From CBDFLA01 sp965248915 (GTDB lineage Bacteria; Pseudomonadota; Alphaproteobacteria; M2410): a stretch of 64,000 bases of DNA. The translations under genes were made by a program, and so were the position numbers. The DNA lies in the NCBI GenBank assembly GCA_965248915.1, contig OZ252216.1, positions 1,922,001 to 1,986,000 of the forward strand. Reading direction: 5' to 3'. Below the pieces are notes generated by a model. That model did no database searches. It saw only the letters and a program-made list of their open reading frames with translations, and had not been told where the DNA came from. This document shows positions 25,807-37,600 of the stretch, one piece after another; position 1 is the stretch's first letter; the number at the start of each line of letters is the position of its first letter.

Positions 25807-28152
25807 GTGAATGTCAAACTGCAGCAAGAAAATCTGGTAGCCGGGAACGCGTGGAAACCATCCGCTCTGATCATGAAGCTGGCATCGGATCAATACAAGA
25901 CTGTGGCCTCTCTGGGCGCGGAAAGAGCGATCCATTATACCGAATTTTACAAGCGCAACAGCGACCCCTCCCCTGCCATTAAGAAAGCCGGGGCGCTGGC
26001 CTGGCACCTGCAACAAAGAACGCTCAACATCTTCGACGATGAACTGATTGTCGGCAGCCATACCGAACATCGCATCGGCGCGATCTGCCATGTCGAGCTA
26101 GCGGGCTGCGCGATGCTGGAGGATTTGTTCCGCTTTGAGAAGAGAAAAACCAATCCGCTTTATGTTGATCCGACTGCCAAACGCAAGTTAATACGCTCGG
26201 TCATTCCCTGGTGGTTGCCACGCAGTCTTCCGATGCAGATCTTTCCAAAACGCATACGGCTAAAGTATATTGCCAGTCAGTCAAAAGCCAAAGAGTTCAC
26301 CATCAACGAGACGGGCGGGATCGCCCACTTCCTTCCAGACTACGGCACGATTATAAAACTGGGAACAGACGGTCTGCGCGCCCTCATCGAAGAGCAGGCG
26401 CAGGGCCCAGGTCTGTCCGCCGATCAGCAGGACCAACTCAAAGCCAATCTGATCGCCTTGGGGGCGCTGGAAACCTTTGCCGATCGTTACCGGGAGCTGG
26501 CGCAGGAAACCGGGCGAGACGATATCGCCGAACTCCTGGGAAATGTCCCGCGAACCCCTGCCACCTCCTTGCACGAAGCCTTGCAGACCATCTGGTTTTT
26601 CCAGATGGTGATCCAGATCGAATCCATTGACCAGGGCATTAGCCTGGGGCGCATGGATCAATATCTCTATCCGCTCTACCTTGAAGAAAAGGCGGCGGGC
26701 CGTTTCAACGAGAATGAGTTCAAGGACCTCTTTTGCGCCTTTTGCCTGAAACTGTCAGAGGTTATTCCGCTGTTCTCAGAGCGCGTCACACCAATGTTTG
26801 CCGGCCTGCCGAGCGGGCAAGCCATAACCATTGGCGGCTGCGACAGCGCCGGAAAAGACGCGTCCAACGAGCTGACGTTCATGCTGCTTGACGTGCTGGA
26901 AAACTTCAAAACGCGCCAGCCAAACTGGCATGCTCGGCTCGGTGCCGTGTCCGGGGCTGACTATAGTCAGCGGGTCTTTGACGTCATCGCAAAAGGCGGC
27001 GGTTCGCCGGCCGTTTACAATGATGATGTCATCATTCCGTCGCTTGCGGGCCGGTTTGATGCAGAGCAGTATCTTTGGAACTACGCCACTGTTGGATGCG
27101 TGGAGCCGGCTCTTTCGGGCATCAGTTTTTCATCCACGGACGCCGCCATATTCAACTTCGCGCTGGTGCTGGAAACGGTTTTGCTGCGAGATGTCTTAAG
27201 CAAGAGTAGCAACGGTTCCGGGTTCATTGACACCATGGAAGACCTTATCGGTGCCATGGAAAGTGAACTCCGAAATCAGACACGTCGCCTGAAAGATACA
27301 CTTGATGCGGTTGAACGCACCAACCGGAAATTTCACCCGGTTCCCTTCTCCTCCCTGACGGTAAAAGGCTGTATCGAAAATGCGGTGGACCTGACCGACG
27401 GCGGCGCAAAGTACAATAGCAGCGGCATCCAGGCCGTTGGCCTTGCCGATCTGGGTAATGCGCTAGCCGCCATCGACCTGCTGGTTTTCGACAGGAACGA
27501 GATGACGCTTGAGGCGCTGGCTCGGGCCTGCAAGAACAATTTTTCGAAAGACCAGTCTTTGAAAGCCAGACTGACGGCCGCCGCCAAGTTCGGCAACGAC
27601 AAGCCCCGCGTCGATCAATACACACACCGGATGGTCACGCTGTTCGACAAGGTCATATCCGAACAAGTCAATACACGCGGCGGCCCCTGGATACCTGGTG
27701 CCTATTCCATGACTTGTCATCAGACCATGGGAAAACAGATGGGAGCGCTTCCATCGGGCCGGTCCAGGGGCGAGCCTCTGGCCGACGGTATTGCCCCGAC
27801 GGATGGCAGTGATTGCCTCGGGCCAACGGCGTCGCTTAATTCGGCCGCCGGACTGGATCAGTCGAGACTTGCCAACGGGGTCAATCTCAATCTGAAGTTC
27901 GATGCAAATACTGTGAAGGGAAAAAAAGGCGCGCTCCTGCTAGGCGGTCTCACCAGAGGGTATTTTGCCCAAGGCGGCATGCAGGTTCAGATTAATGTTC
28001 TAGATCCGGACGTTTTGCTAGCCGCCAGGCAAACACCGGAAAAGCATCGAAATCTCCTGGTGCGCGTGTCGGGATATAGCGCCTATTTCGTTGACCTCAC
28101 ACCGGAAATGCAAGATGAGATCATCGCCCGAACTCGCCAGGCCGCTGGATGA
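25807..28152 (+). CDS. Glycyl radical enzyme (pyruvate formate-lyase-like family), substrate unknown
   Basis: This 781-residue cytoplasmic, oxygen-sensitive enzyme has the GCVEP active-site loop with Cys431 (thiyl radical) and Glu433, and the C-terminal glycyl radical loop RVSGYSAYFVDL with Gly756. Other family blocks are GIAHFLPDYGTIIKLG, ESIDQGISLGRMDQYLYPLY and MGALPSGRSRGEPLADGIAP. GCVE points to the dehydratase/lyase/decarboxylase branches rather than true pyruvate formate-lyase, which has adjacent Cys-Cys. Where glycerol and diol dehydratases have Gly-His-Ser, this protein has Asp-Gln-Gly, so its substrate probably differs. The GTG start follows GGGGAG by seven bases. The activase gene begins three bases after its stop. 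Confidence 0.93.
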   Translation: MNVKLQQENLVAGNAWKPSALIMKLASDQYKTVASLGAERAIHYTEFYKRNSDPSPAIKKAGALAWHLQQRTLNIFDDELIVGSHTEHRIGAICHVELAGCAMLEDLFRFEKRKTNPLYVDPTAKRKLIRSVIPWWLPRSLPMQIFPKRIRLKYIASQSKAKEFTINETGGIAHFLPDYGTIIKLGTDGLRALIEEQAQGPGLSADQQDQLKANLIALGALETFADRYRELAQETGRDDIAELLGNVPRTPATSLHEALQTIWFFQMVIQIESIDQGISLGRMDQYLYPLYLEEKAAGRFNENEFKDLFCAFCLKLSEVIPLFSERVTPMFAGLPSGQAITIGGCDSAGKDASNELTFMLLDVLENFKTRQPNWHARLGAVSGADYSQRVFDVIAKGGGSPAVYNDDVIIPSLAGRFDAEQYLWNYATVGCVEPALSGISFSSTDAAIFNFALVLETVLLRDVLSKSSNGSGFIDTMEDLIGAMESELRNQTRRLKDTLDAVERTNRKFHPVPFSSLTVKGCIENAVDLTDGGAKYNSSGIQAVGLADLGNALAAIDLLVFDRNEMTLEALARACKNNFSKDQSLKARLTAAAKFGNDKPRVDQYTHRMVTLFDKVISEQVNTRGGPWIPGAYSMTCHQTMGKQMGALPSGRSRGEPLADGIAPTDGSDCLGPTASLNSAAGLDQSRLANGVNLNLKFDANTVKGKKGALLLGGLTRGYFAQGGMQVQINVLDPDVLLAARQTPEKHRNLLVRVSGYSAYFVDLTPEMQDEIIARTRQAAG

Positions 28153-28155
28153 TCA

Positions 28156-29058
28156 ATGAGTTTAGGTCTCAGCGCACCCATTTTCGAAATTCAAAGATTT
28201 TCCATTCATGACGGACCGGGGATCAGAACCCTGGTGTTCTTCAAAGGGTGCAATCTCCATTGCGCCTGGTGCCAAAATCCGGAATCACAGGATGTCAAAC
28301 CCCTCATCGCTTTCTATGCAGATCGATGCAACAAGTCCTTTGACTGCCTCAAAGCATGCCCGCAGGGTGCCATAAGACGCGAGGGATTTCGTGTTGACCA
28401 TGCACAATGTAATTACTGTCTGGCCTGTGTCGAAGCCTGCCCTCACGGCGCTCTTCGGCCCATCGGTGAACAGATGACACCCGAACACCTGTTTGAGGTC
28501 CTGCTCGCCGACCTGCCTTATTATAAGAGCAGCGGCGGCGGTGTAACTTTCTCAGGCGGCGAGCCAACTCTTTATCCCAAATTCATCAATCAGGTTGTTG
28601 ACCTGTGCACCGGTGAAAATATTCACACAACAATGGAAACCTGCGGCACGTATTCCCATGAGCGCTGGCTTCCGATCCTGAAAAAACTGGACCTTGTCTA
28701 CTTCGATCTGAAGATGATTGACGCCGAGCGGCACCGACAAGCCACCGGGCACGACAATCGCCAGATACTGACCAATGCCCGATGCCTCGTTGAGGCCGGA
28801 TTGCCTGTGGAGTTTCGTGTTCCGCTGGTTGAGGGTTATACGGATGATCAGGGTAACCTGCAGGACGTCGCCGCGTTCTTGCGAGAGCTGAAGCAAAACC
28901 GACTTCACCTTCTGACCTACCACAATATGGGCGAGACAAAAATTGACATCATCAATGGCAGCCAGAACAAACTCGATCTGAAAACATACGAGGCACGCCG
29001 CCTGCAGAAAATCAAGACCTGGTTTACAGGCCAGGACTTCGAAATCTCTGAAGATTAA
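28156..29058 (+). CDS. Glycyl radical enzyme activating protein (radical SAM)
   Basis: This 300-residue radical-SAM activase abstracts a hydrogen from the glycine of the upstream enzyme. The N-terminal FSIHDGPGIRTLVFFKGCNLHCAWCQNPES has the CX3CX2C motif that binds the SAM-linked [4Fe-4S] cluster. A ferredoxin-like insert (CNKSFDCLKACPQGAIR and CNYCLACVEACPHGAL) supplies ligands for two more clusters, as in activases of diol dehydratase and CutC-type enzymes. GGGVTFSGGEPTLYP is the SAM-binding Gly motif. It forms a two-gene unit with the glycyl radical enzyme. A GC-rich hairpin and the end of an IS element follow just after the stop. Confidence 0.95.
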   Translation: MSLGLSAPIFEIQRFSIHDGPGIRTLVFFKGCNLHCAWCQNPESQDVKPLIAFYADRCNKSFDCLKACPQGAIRREGFRVDHAQCNYCLACVEACPHGALRPIGEQMTPEHLFEVLLADLPYYKSSGGGVTFSGGEPTLYPKFINQVVDLCTGENIHTTMETCGTYSHERWLPILKKLDLVYFDLKMIDAERHRQATGHDNRQILTNARCLVEAGLPVEFRVPLVEGYTDDQGNLQDVAAFLRELKQNRLHLLTYHNMGETKIDIINGSQNKLDLKTYEARRLQKIKTWFTGQDFEISED

Positions 29059-29068
29059 AGCAGGAGGG

Positions 29069-30160
29069 GTGTCCCTCCCAATAACTAGATTCTACAGTAG
29101 TGATGATGCAACCCTCCGACCTTCGGGATGCGATCGATGGTGCCAACCTTCTGAATCGGACGACTTTTGGGAGCATCCTTGCTCAAAGAAAGGTGTGTAC
29201 GGGAATAGTTGTAATAATCGACGTAGCTTCGCATGATCCGGCGAAGATGAACTGCATTGAAAACAACAACGTGATCGATGCATTCCCGCCGTATCGAGCC
29301 AATCACTCTTTCTACATGTCCGTTCTGCCATGGAGAACACGGTGATGTGGATCGGTCCCGAATCCCCATTGAGCGAAGCCTCTTCTGAAAGACGTGACCA
29401 AAAGCTCGGTCATTGTCCCGGATCAAATATTGCGGAGCTTCGTCCCAAGGAAATGCTTCCGTGATCTGCCCAGCCAACCAAACCGAGGTTGGGTTGAAGG
29501 TGACAGCGAAATGAATAATTCGCCTGCGCCTGTGATCAAGGATAAGAAGGCAATAGAGGATCTTAAACCCGATCGTCGGTACAGTCAGAAGATCAAGCGA
29601 AGCGATCCCGTCCGCATGGTTCTTCAAGAAAGACTTCCAACTCTGAGAACCCGGACGAAGACCTCTCACCATATAGTTCGAAACAGTCGCTTCCGAAACC
29701 TCAATCCCGAGCTTGAGAAGCTCGCCATGTATCCGTGGCACTCCCCACAAGGGATTGGCCGCACATCTGATGGATCAAATCCCGTAGATCTTTGTTTATT
29801 CTCGGCCTACCACCAGGGTTGCGGGACTTCCTCCGCCAATAGGCTTTAAACCCCTGCCGATGCCATCTAATGACTGTCGCAGGTGCCACAATTCTTGTCG
29901 CATCAATGAGAAATGGAAACCGGCGATAGAACCAGACAAATGCCATGCGATCCCAATTACCCATTACTATTCGATGGGGCACCTTTCGCCTCAATACATT
30001 AAGTTGATGCCGCAGATACGCATTCTCAGCCTCCAGCCGGACCTTTGACTTGAACAGCCCCACAAAAAAGCCCAACAGGATTTTCCACATCTCCATCATG
30101 CCGCTGATCATGGCATGATTCCACCTACCCTCTCCCGAATCGGGTTTTTAGGAGGGACAC
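29069..30160 (-). mobile_element. Decayed insertion sequence with 24-bp terminal inverted repeats
   Basis: The left end reads GTGTCCCTCCCAATAAC and the right end, complemented, GTGTCCCTCCTAAAAAC. Over 24 bases about 20 match, so both ends are defined and the element is about 1.09 kb. It holds one transposase gene on the minus strand, broken by a frameshift. No target duplication longer than two bases (GG) is visible. It directly adjoins the activase gene. Confidence 0.8.
29085..30111 (-). pseudogene. DDE-integrase-type transposase, frameshifted
   Basis: The N-terminal half (29701-30111) reads MWKILLGFFVGLFKSKVRLE through RWHRQGFKAYWRRKSRNPGG to LRDLIHQMC, then leaves frame. The C-terminal half (29085-29750) resumes with ANPLWGVPRIHGELLKLG and the DDE core: HADGIASLDLLTVPT, YLIRDNDRAFG and SPWQNGHVERVIGSIRREC. 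One base gained or lost near 29755 explains the break. The family normally uses a single frame, so I treat this as decay rather than programmed frameshifting. It is related to the fragment at 22793 but not closely enough to be the same copy. Confidence 0.85.
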
Positions 30161-30359
30161 GGATCAACGAGTTCTTCTCGGATTCGACCCACGGTAACGA
30201 ACACTTCCGGCCTTACCCCCTTCCGAAAATTGAACGACAATCCCCACAATCTGGCCGTCAAAAATCGGCCGCAGAGAAAACTGATCCGATCTCGGCAATT
30301 CTCGCCACAACGCCCTTCTCCCGGCCAGGACGCACCGCCCCACCAGCCCACAAGTCTTT

Positions 30360-30645
30360 GATTGTTCGGGATCTTCCATTCGGCTGCGAAACCACATGCC
30401 GAAACTTTAGACTGCGTGGTGGCGTGTGCAGTCTTCTGCGAACCATGCTCCACCCGACTTCCCTGATAAACAGGGAAAGAACAGGGAAATCTCGGTAATT
30501 CGGACCAGACTAACAAATCCCGTCCTGAAACCCGCAGCGAAATCAAAGGATTGCACGCAGTTTCCCTACTCAGAAGATCAGGGAAACTTCTTGACCTAAC
30601 AGGGAAGCAAATTGAGGGAACAGGGAAACTTCTTCATTGATCACG
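30360..30645. repeat. Dispersed CAGGGAA-type repeat, copy B (longest)
   Basis: The first block (30360-30488) aligns with 10048-10176, including ACTGCGTGGTGGCGTGTGCA and the inverted repeat TTCCCTG-ATAAA-CAGGGAA followed by AGAACAGGGAA. A second block (30575-30645) contains repeated CAGGGAA and GAGGGAACAGGGAAACTTC units. Nothing else is supported in 30161-30864, a 700-base non-coding gap between the IS element and the lipoprotein gene. It marks the right edge of the island. Confidence 0.8.
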
Positions 30646-30864
30646 CTAAACCGTCGAGCCAGGATCCCGCGCCGGATTCTTCGGCCGAACATTCTGAGCG
30701 ATAAGCAACCTCTCAGTTTCGCAAAAGGCAAAAATTCAAAACTCAAGGGTTTCTGCACCGGACAGGGTTTTTGGTATGGACAGCACTCGTGCAGCAATCG
30801 CTGCAAACGAAACGAACAATCTGTGACTTCAGCGCAATATTATGTTCGCGGAAATTTCTTCCAT

Positions 30865-31608
30865 CTAACTCCCCAAACCGCTGGTTTGAACGAGCCACTC
30901 CCAATACTCCTCCAGTAGTGGATCTGCAGGAGCCCAATCTATAAAACTCTCTTTTCGCTCATCAATTTCTACATCCCAATACCAGCGGTCCCTTGGTTCA
31001 GAGATTGGGATCGGCACTTCCTCTCTTGAAGATTGCAAATGGGAAATCAGTCTTTCTTCAAACTCACTCCCCAGGATCCCAACGGCACTTGGGTCAATCT
31101 CCATCTTCACTTCTTTGTCAATATCGCAAGGCAGATTGGAATTCGAATCAGGTAACTTCCACCTGACTCCCTCCAATACAAGCTCTCCGCTTGCAAGCTT
31201 TCGAAATCGGATTGTGATAGGTGCATGTTCAATAGGTACCATTTTGACACGCATCAAAAACTCAGAACGCGGAAGGCCAGGATCTTCAACTGGAAGAACG
31301 ATGTCATCAATTTCAACAACACCTTCGTGTCTGGAGATCGCGCGCTCTGCCTGAGGACACCTATTCTGAAGTTCTTTCAGCCAATCATCCCGTGAGGTTC
31401 CCTGACCGGTGCTCGAACCCGCGCTTTTTACCCCATCTGTCTCAGAGCATGCAGTTAGGACGAACACGGCCCCAAGTATTAGGGCTACCCTGCAAACGAC
31501 GCTTCCAAGTTGTATCAATACACGCGTGCTTTTTCTTGCAATGTACAAAACTCTCATATTTTCGTCGCGGAAGGCCATGCCTGTGGCAAATTTGTTCTCC
31601 ATCGTCAT
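30865..31608 (-). CDS. Lipoprotein translationally coupled to the RHS protein; candidate immunity or partner protein
   Basis: This 247-residue protein has a lipobox LTAC (Cys54 from the first Met), so it should be lipid-anchored in the envelope. The first ATG overlaps the RHS stop as ATGA (31605-31608), a classic coupling arrangement. A Met at codon 18 (31557) would give a more normal 36-residue signal. The mature part is acidic and beta-rich, with EIDDIVLPVEDPGLPRSEF, APITIRFRKLASGELVLEGV and a final EEYWEWLVQTSG. I recognise no domain. Its position directly downstream of an RHS gene is where immunity proteins of polymorphic toxins lie; this is an inference. Confidence 0.75.
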   Translation of the reverse strand: MTMENKFATGMAFRDENMRVLYIARKSTRVLIQLGSVVCRVALILGAVFVLTACSETDGVKSAGSSTGQGTSRDDWLKELQNRCPQAERAISRHEGVVEIDDIVLPVEDPGLPRSEFLMRVKMVPIEHAPITIRFRKLASGELVLEGVRWKLPDSNSNLPCDIDKEVKMEIDPSAVGILGSEFEERLISHLQSSREEVPIPISEPRDRWYWDVEIDERKESFIDWAPADPLLEEYWEWLVQTSGLGS

Positions 31609-34600
31609 TTCACCTCTGTTACTTCACCGGCCCATGAAACCGTCTTCCTCATGTTATAAAGCTGTTTAGGCGTATAGTAAGAAGGAGCGTCATTCCTAGA
31701 AAATTTGAATATCCCGCCTTCTGAGTTGATCAAATACAATCTTTCTCTTCCGTAGGAATAATCAACGATTGCATCATTGGGGGTTCTTCTGTTGGACAGG
31801 GTCACCTCACCTGGCCCAAGTGTCTCCTGTCCCGAAAATTGAGAGGCGTCAGTGTGCGAATGCCAGACCGCAATAACGCCTGGCTTCAGCCGGGTGAAGC
31901 CTTCACGCCAGTTAGTCGGACCATTTCGATAACCCAAGGTCGCCCTAACAAAACTACCATCCCTGTCGGTTCGAATCGTTGCAATCATGCCATTTTCGGT
32001 CTTGATGACAACACCACCAAACTCATATTTGGCGTAACCCGGTTTGACCTTGAGGAAATTCATTAGCCAGTCCCTAACAATCTCGACTGCTTCATCCGCA
32101 CTCGTTGCATTGGGAATCTCAATTTTGATTCCAATCCTAAGGCGCGCTGCAAGACTAATTTTCGCATCGCCAGGGATAATTGTACAACTTCGAGCGCCCT
32201 TGCAAATGTCAAAATGCCCATTGGCCGGCATACCCACCGCACCTGATGGATCGATCCTATTAATAGGATCATTTCCGACGTAGGCGTACAGGTTCGTTTG
32301 GTCTTGATACCCGACCGGGTCAACTTGCAGAAAACGACCCAGCGCTGGTGAATAGAATCGAGAGCGATAATAGTACAGACCGGTCTCTTCATCCAGTCGC
32401 TGGCCAGTAAATCGGAATGGTTGACCAACTGTGGACTTCGATACTCCAAATTCGTCATAGCTGTAGTCCTCTACAACAATCCCGCTTTCATCCGTTAATG
32501 CAATTGTCGAACCCAACTGATCTAGTTGGTAGTAGAGTGTGTCACCGTGTGTATCAATCATCGCAACTCGCTCGTCCTCACTTGGCCCATAGATGTAACG
32601 CCTCAAGAGGTTACCCATATCATCATATTCACCTATTTCCTCGTCACCATCATGGAGATATACAGTTAACGCACCTTCTACGGATTTGCTTATTCGTCGC
32701 CCGATTGGATCGTACTCATAAGTTACATTTGCCAATGGTGTTGCCGCGGCGACGAGCCTGTTTTCCCTATCATATGAGTAACTGTTTACCCCATCTGAAA
32801 CCAAGTTTCCATTGCTGTCATAAGTAATCGCGGCACCAGAAACCGATGTATATTGATTGAGAGAGTTGGCAGCATATGTATCCGTGGAGTTTGTAGCACT
32901 GTGCCATTCAAATTGAAGATTTCCTGTAGTGGCTCGGGATATCATCTGGTGTAAATTGTTGAAGGCCATTGATTGAGACACATAGGATTGTGCGAACGTA
33001 TTTGTCAAACTCGCTAGGTCGTTGTCGACCTCATAGCTCGAATCGATCCTGGCGCCATTTCGGTATGTCAGATTTGTTTGACGGGATAACTCGTCATAAA
33101 CGTAACTCGCAATTGGACTTGCGTTTCCCTGATTGTAAATATCCTGCACCCTATTGAGAGCATCATAGGCATAAGTCACATAGAAGCCATCCGCATGTAC
33201 GATTTTGATCCGATTGCCGTTGGCATCATACTCGGAATTTACAACCTTACCATCATGGCGAGTGCTTGAGGTTTTCCTTCCAACCCGGTCATAGGTGAAT
33301 GATATCGAAAACCCTTGGCTGTCTATTACATTCGTTTGCCTTCCCATTAGGTCGTATCCATACTGGAGGCTTTTGTCGCTCAATTTGCTCACCTTACGAT
33401 TGTGAGCATCGAACGTGTAGTCAACGACCAGCCCATTTCTGTGACTCACTCTCGTGGTATTTCCCTCTTGGTCAAGAGTCAGCTGTTCAAACGTTGAATC
33501 TGGATAGGTGATCTTCACTAAACGATCAAATTCGTCAATATTGAATGTCGTCGTGTTGCCATTCGCATCTGACGTGAAGACTTTGTTCCCATTCTCATCG
33601 TAACCGTTTTGTACATAGCACTGTTGCAATGATCCAGGATGAACCGCTACTACAACTGACGGATTGCAGTCTAATATGTCAACGGATCCAGATGCAAACA
33701 GATGCCGCCAGGCTTTGATAACCTTCACCACTTGCCCCGAAGGATCGTAGACGGTCTTGGTGGCCCGACCCTCCATATCGATCAACAGATCCAATCGACC
33801 TGCCTTGTCATACAGCAATTCTGTCGTGTTTCCTGCTGGGTCGATTATCAAATGTGTCAACTTCCTTGCATTGTAGGCGTATGTTGTAGACTGCAAGACT
33901 ACGCCATTAGATTTCCGCACCTTAGATTCAGCACTCAAGTATCCATCGGCATCATAGTTGGTTGACGAATTTGCACCGATTGGTGGCTCAACAGTCGTAA
34001 CCCGGCGTAACAAGTCATAGGAGTGGTTTGTGACAAAACCTCTTGGATCTGTAGTTGAAACTACGTCACCGCGACCATTGGAATCGTGTAAAAACGATGT
34101 CGTCAGATTGAGGCCGCCAAAATCTCCAACGGTCTGAACAAGGAACCCACTCACCAAATCATAATAATTCTTTTTGACCGCTCCCTCAGGATTGACTTCG
34201 GTCAGTATTTGCCCCCAAGCATTGTAAGTTATGCTAGTTCTAGGCCTCGTATCAGGAACACTGTCTCCATCGGTGTCAATAGCTGGAAGATCGACGTGCT
34301 GAAGATATCCGCTTCCTGAAAAATAAGTGTAGTCGGTTCTCGAATTTCTTCCATTTTCGATCCACGCAGGCTTGTTGTACACAACACCATACAACGAATT
34401 AACAGGGGAAAAATGGGATTTGAACTCAATTGAATCTACGCCGTCCACAGACAGTTGCTTTACGCTTGTTGTATTCCCCCAATCATCATACTTCACAATA
34501 ACTTTGTTGCCTCTTGGAAGTATTCCTTCAACGACTCGGCCAACACCATCGTATATTGCAGTCATGGTTCGACCCAATGGGTCGGTAAATCTAATTGGAA

Positions 34601-37600
34601 ATCCTCTTTCATTAAAGTAAGTGCTGGAAATACTCCCGGTCGGATCAACTACATCGGCCCTATAGCCTGAAAGCCGAAACTCAGTTCGATTCTTTTCCGC
34701 ATCCAAAAGCGCTCGTACACGACCAAAGTCGTCATACTCAAGCTCAAGAAATGCATTGGTTTCGCCTACGTTTGGTGGGGTTGACGGCAAAAAGAATTTC
34801 CCAATCCTCCAGCCCGCCATGGGTAGGTCTAGCACTCCAGATGCCGTTGACAGGGGCAGATTCATCGTATTGCCCTGTCCGTCAGTGATCGTCGGCGGAC
34901 CTGAAGAGTCCAATGTCCGGCCGGACGAATCAGTGATTCTATTGTTCCATTTGCAGTCACCATTCCACAATTCGTCATACCAATCGGGTGTGCAATCGCT
35001 CCCGCTGCGATGATAATGAAATGTGAGTGAGTGCCCAAGAGTACTCACAATTCGATCATACTCCCCTGTATTGTGGTACTCGACGTCTACAGTCACTCCA
35101 TTCGGATGTTCTGTCTTGGTCAGGTAGGGATACCAATTGTAGCAACCGTGGTTGAACGGGTTTTCCCTGACATTGTCGAATGTATCCCGGGCGCCGTCAT
35201 CGTAAACAACTTGTACCGACGTTCCGATCAAAACGCTCTTTCCATGATCGCCTGTTGGATCTGTCCAGAAACAGTTTTGCCATCCGGGCCCAAACTGGGT
35301 CAGCGTCGCATTAGTTCCTTTCGGCGAGTTGAAGCTTCCATCAGGCAATCGAGAAAATAGCATTGTTGTACCATTTCGTTCGATCGACCACGCGTTGTAA
35401 GCTAGGGACCGCTCCCACCACTCCATCGTAAGAATGGCCGTCATCAAATCATCAACGCTCGGGGCGGATTTGTTGAGCTCATTGGCTACAAAGACGCCAG
35501 CAATCAATCCAACCGCATCAGCTACCTGCGTCCCACCAAATATTGGATCTGCGCTTGTAATCAGATTCGCGCGTCCGCGCCAATTGTGCACCCAACCACT
35601 GGTCCACGGCTCTGTATCAACATATGTGTCATGATCGGGTAGTGGGGTCGAACCTGGGGGTAAGACTTTTTGTGAATCGTAAATATACTGGAGTGAGAGA
35701 CTGTACGGGTAACCGCCCTCCCCGATTGTGATACGGGGAGGCTGTACTATCTGAATATCGCCAGATCGAAGCCCAATATTGAGTTGGCCGACCGTTTCTT
35801 CTGCCGCCGCAACGCTGTACGAAGTGTCAATGGTGATTCGCTTTAGTATCTCATCGGGCGTGGTCCCTCCTCCGCCAACACCTTTCGTTATTCGATAACC
35901 GTCTGGCCCCCAGAAAAAACCCAGAACCTGTACAATCGCGACATCCTCCGAAGCCTCGTTGAACGCAAAGATTGTCGAGCTGCTGCTGGTTTGTGGAATA
36001 ACGACTGTGTACCCTTCATCAATGTAATCTTGAATCGCGCTATACACTCCGCTACCGACATAGCCAGTGAGACTCAACTGTATCGCAGCAAATTCACTTG
36101 CAGTCGAAACATGGAAGAATTTGTTTGAGGCTGCTGTATTGGCAGACCCAAATTCACCGGTTCCGTTGGTTGGCGTCCATACTCTCTTGTGATCTAAATG
36201 CGGCTTCTCAACCTGCTTCAGGAGAGATCCAAGTGTCAGTGGGAGTGCTTTTCGATCCGTCAGTGAACCACTAGCTGAATTGCCAGATATCGAGCTCTCT
36301 ATGTCCAGTGTAGAAACACCCAATGAGTGATGGTGTTGCACACGAGATCCCAAGACCTGGGCCGCAATATGCATCGCCGACGAATACTCGAACATGACTT
36401 TGTGTTGTGATGCAACGCCGTAGAATGCCGATTGTCTTTCATTTCCCCAAATGATGTGCGGAATAACTTCCCAAGCCATCATAGCTTGCATTTCCAATTG
36501 ATCTCTTAATGCGCTCCCCGTTCGCCCCCATGACCTCAGCACATTGTACTTGTGAACAAAAAACTTTGTAACCGTTTGATCTTGGTATGTTCCGTTGTGT
36601 GCCGCGTAAGGATGATCCGCATGGAGATCAATAAATCCATTCAACCCAAACCCTGCCGTCGTAGAACCAGTGGCATAAGGGTTAAGGGCATTCAAGAATG
36701 AATAAGGCTCGCCATACCAGACATTCACTCCGACTTGGTTTGTTGTTGGGTCGGCTGCTCCAGTCGTTAACTGAATGACCTTGTCGAATGAGTTGTCTAC
36801 AAAAAACCTTTGTTCAAACCCAATACCTTGAATTGCAAACTCTGTCCGCAAACTGTCGGGCACGTGGGTCGACCAAACTGCGTATACAGTCGATTGATGA
36901 GGTAATGAAGAGTGGCGATGCTGTGAGAAGTCATGGATGATCTCTGCGCCACCAATGATCTCGTCCAGTGAGGCGTCGTTGTGGTTCACTTTCAAGTCGC
37001 TGTAGAGAGCCATACTCAGATTGGTCATCTGAGTGTCAATGCTCCCCGCATTGATGTCTTTCACGTAGTTTGAGCCGGACGAGGAACCAGCAAGGGCCGA
37101 GGATCTATAGGCGGTCAAGTCGAATCCCATTGATGCGCCAAGATCAATTCCACTTATGATCTGATGTGGCTTGAAACCGGGATCAAAGTCGTAGTCAGCG
37201 CCGCCGATATTAACACGCACCCAAACATGCATCACCTCTGCAGACGTCACACTTGTTCCGCCTGTCAACGTCGCGGGAATGCCGCCATCTGCGAGAACGG
37301 CTTGAGCGTATGTAAGATTGGTTACATCATCGGCCGGATCTTCCGTCCCGCCAGTGTCAGTGATCGCCAGCCAGTCCCCCAACTCTTTGCCGGTAATCGT
37401 GATCGTGCCGAAGACAAATCTTGGATTGAAGGTCGTTCCTTCGACATCATCGGCTTCTCTCAGAAGTTCGATCATAAGATGCGCTTGATCAAATGCTGTA
37501 CCGTATCGGTCGTAGTGTGCGCCTCTGGCGCCCTTCAGTAGCCCAAACATGGGCTCAAATTCGATGTGATTTCGAACATGCTCATAGATGATGTCCGGAT

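Noticed and set aside
29701..29770. Programmed frameshift in the transposase at 29085-30111
   Set aside because: The family normally uses a single frame and no slippery sequence is evident, so a simple indel is more likely.
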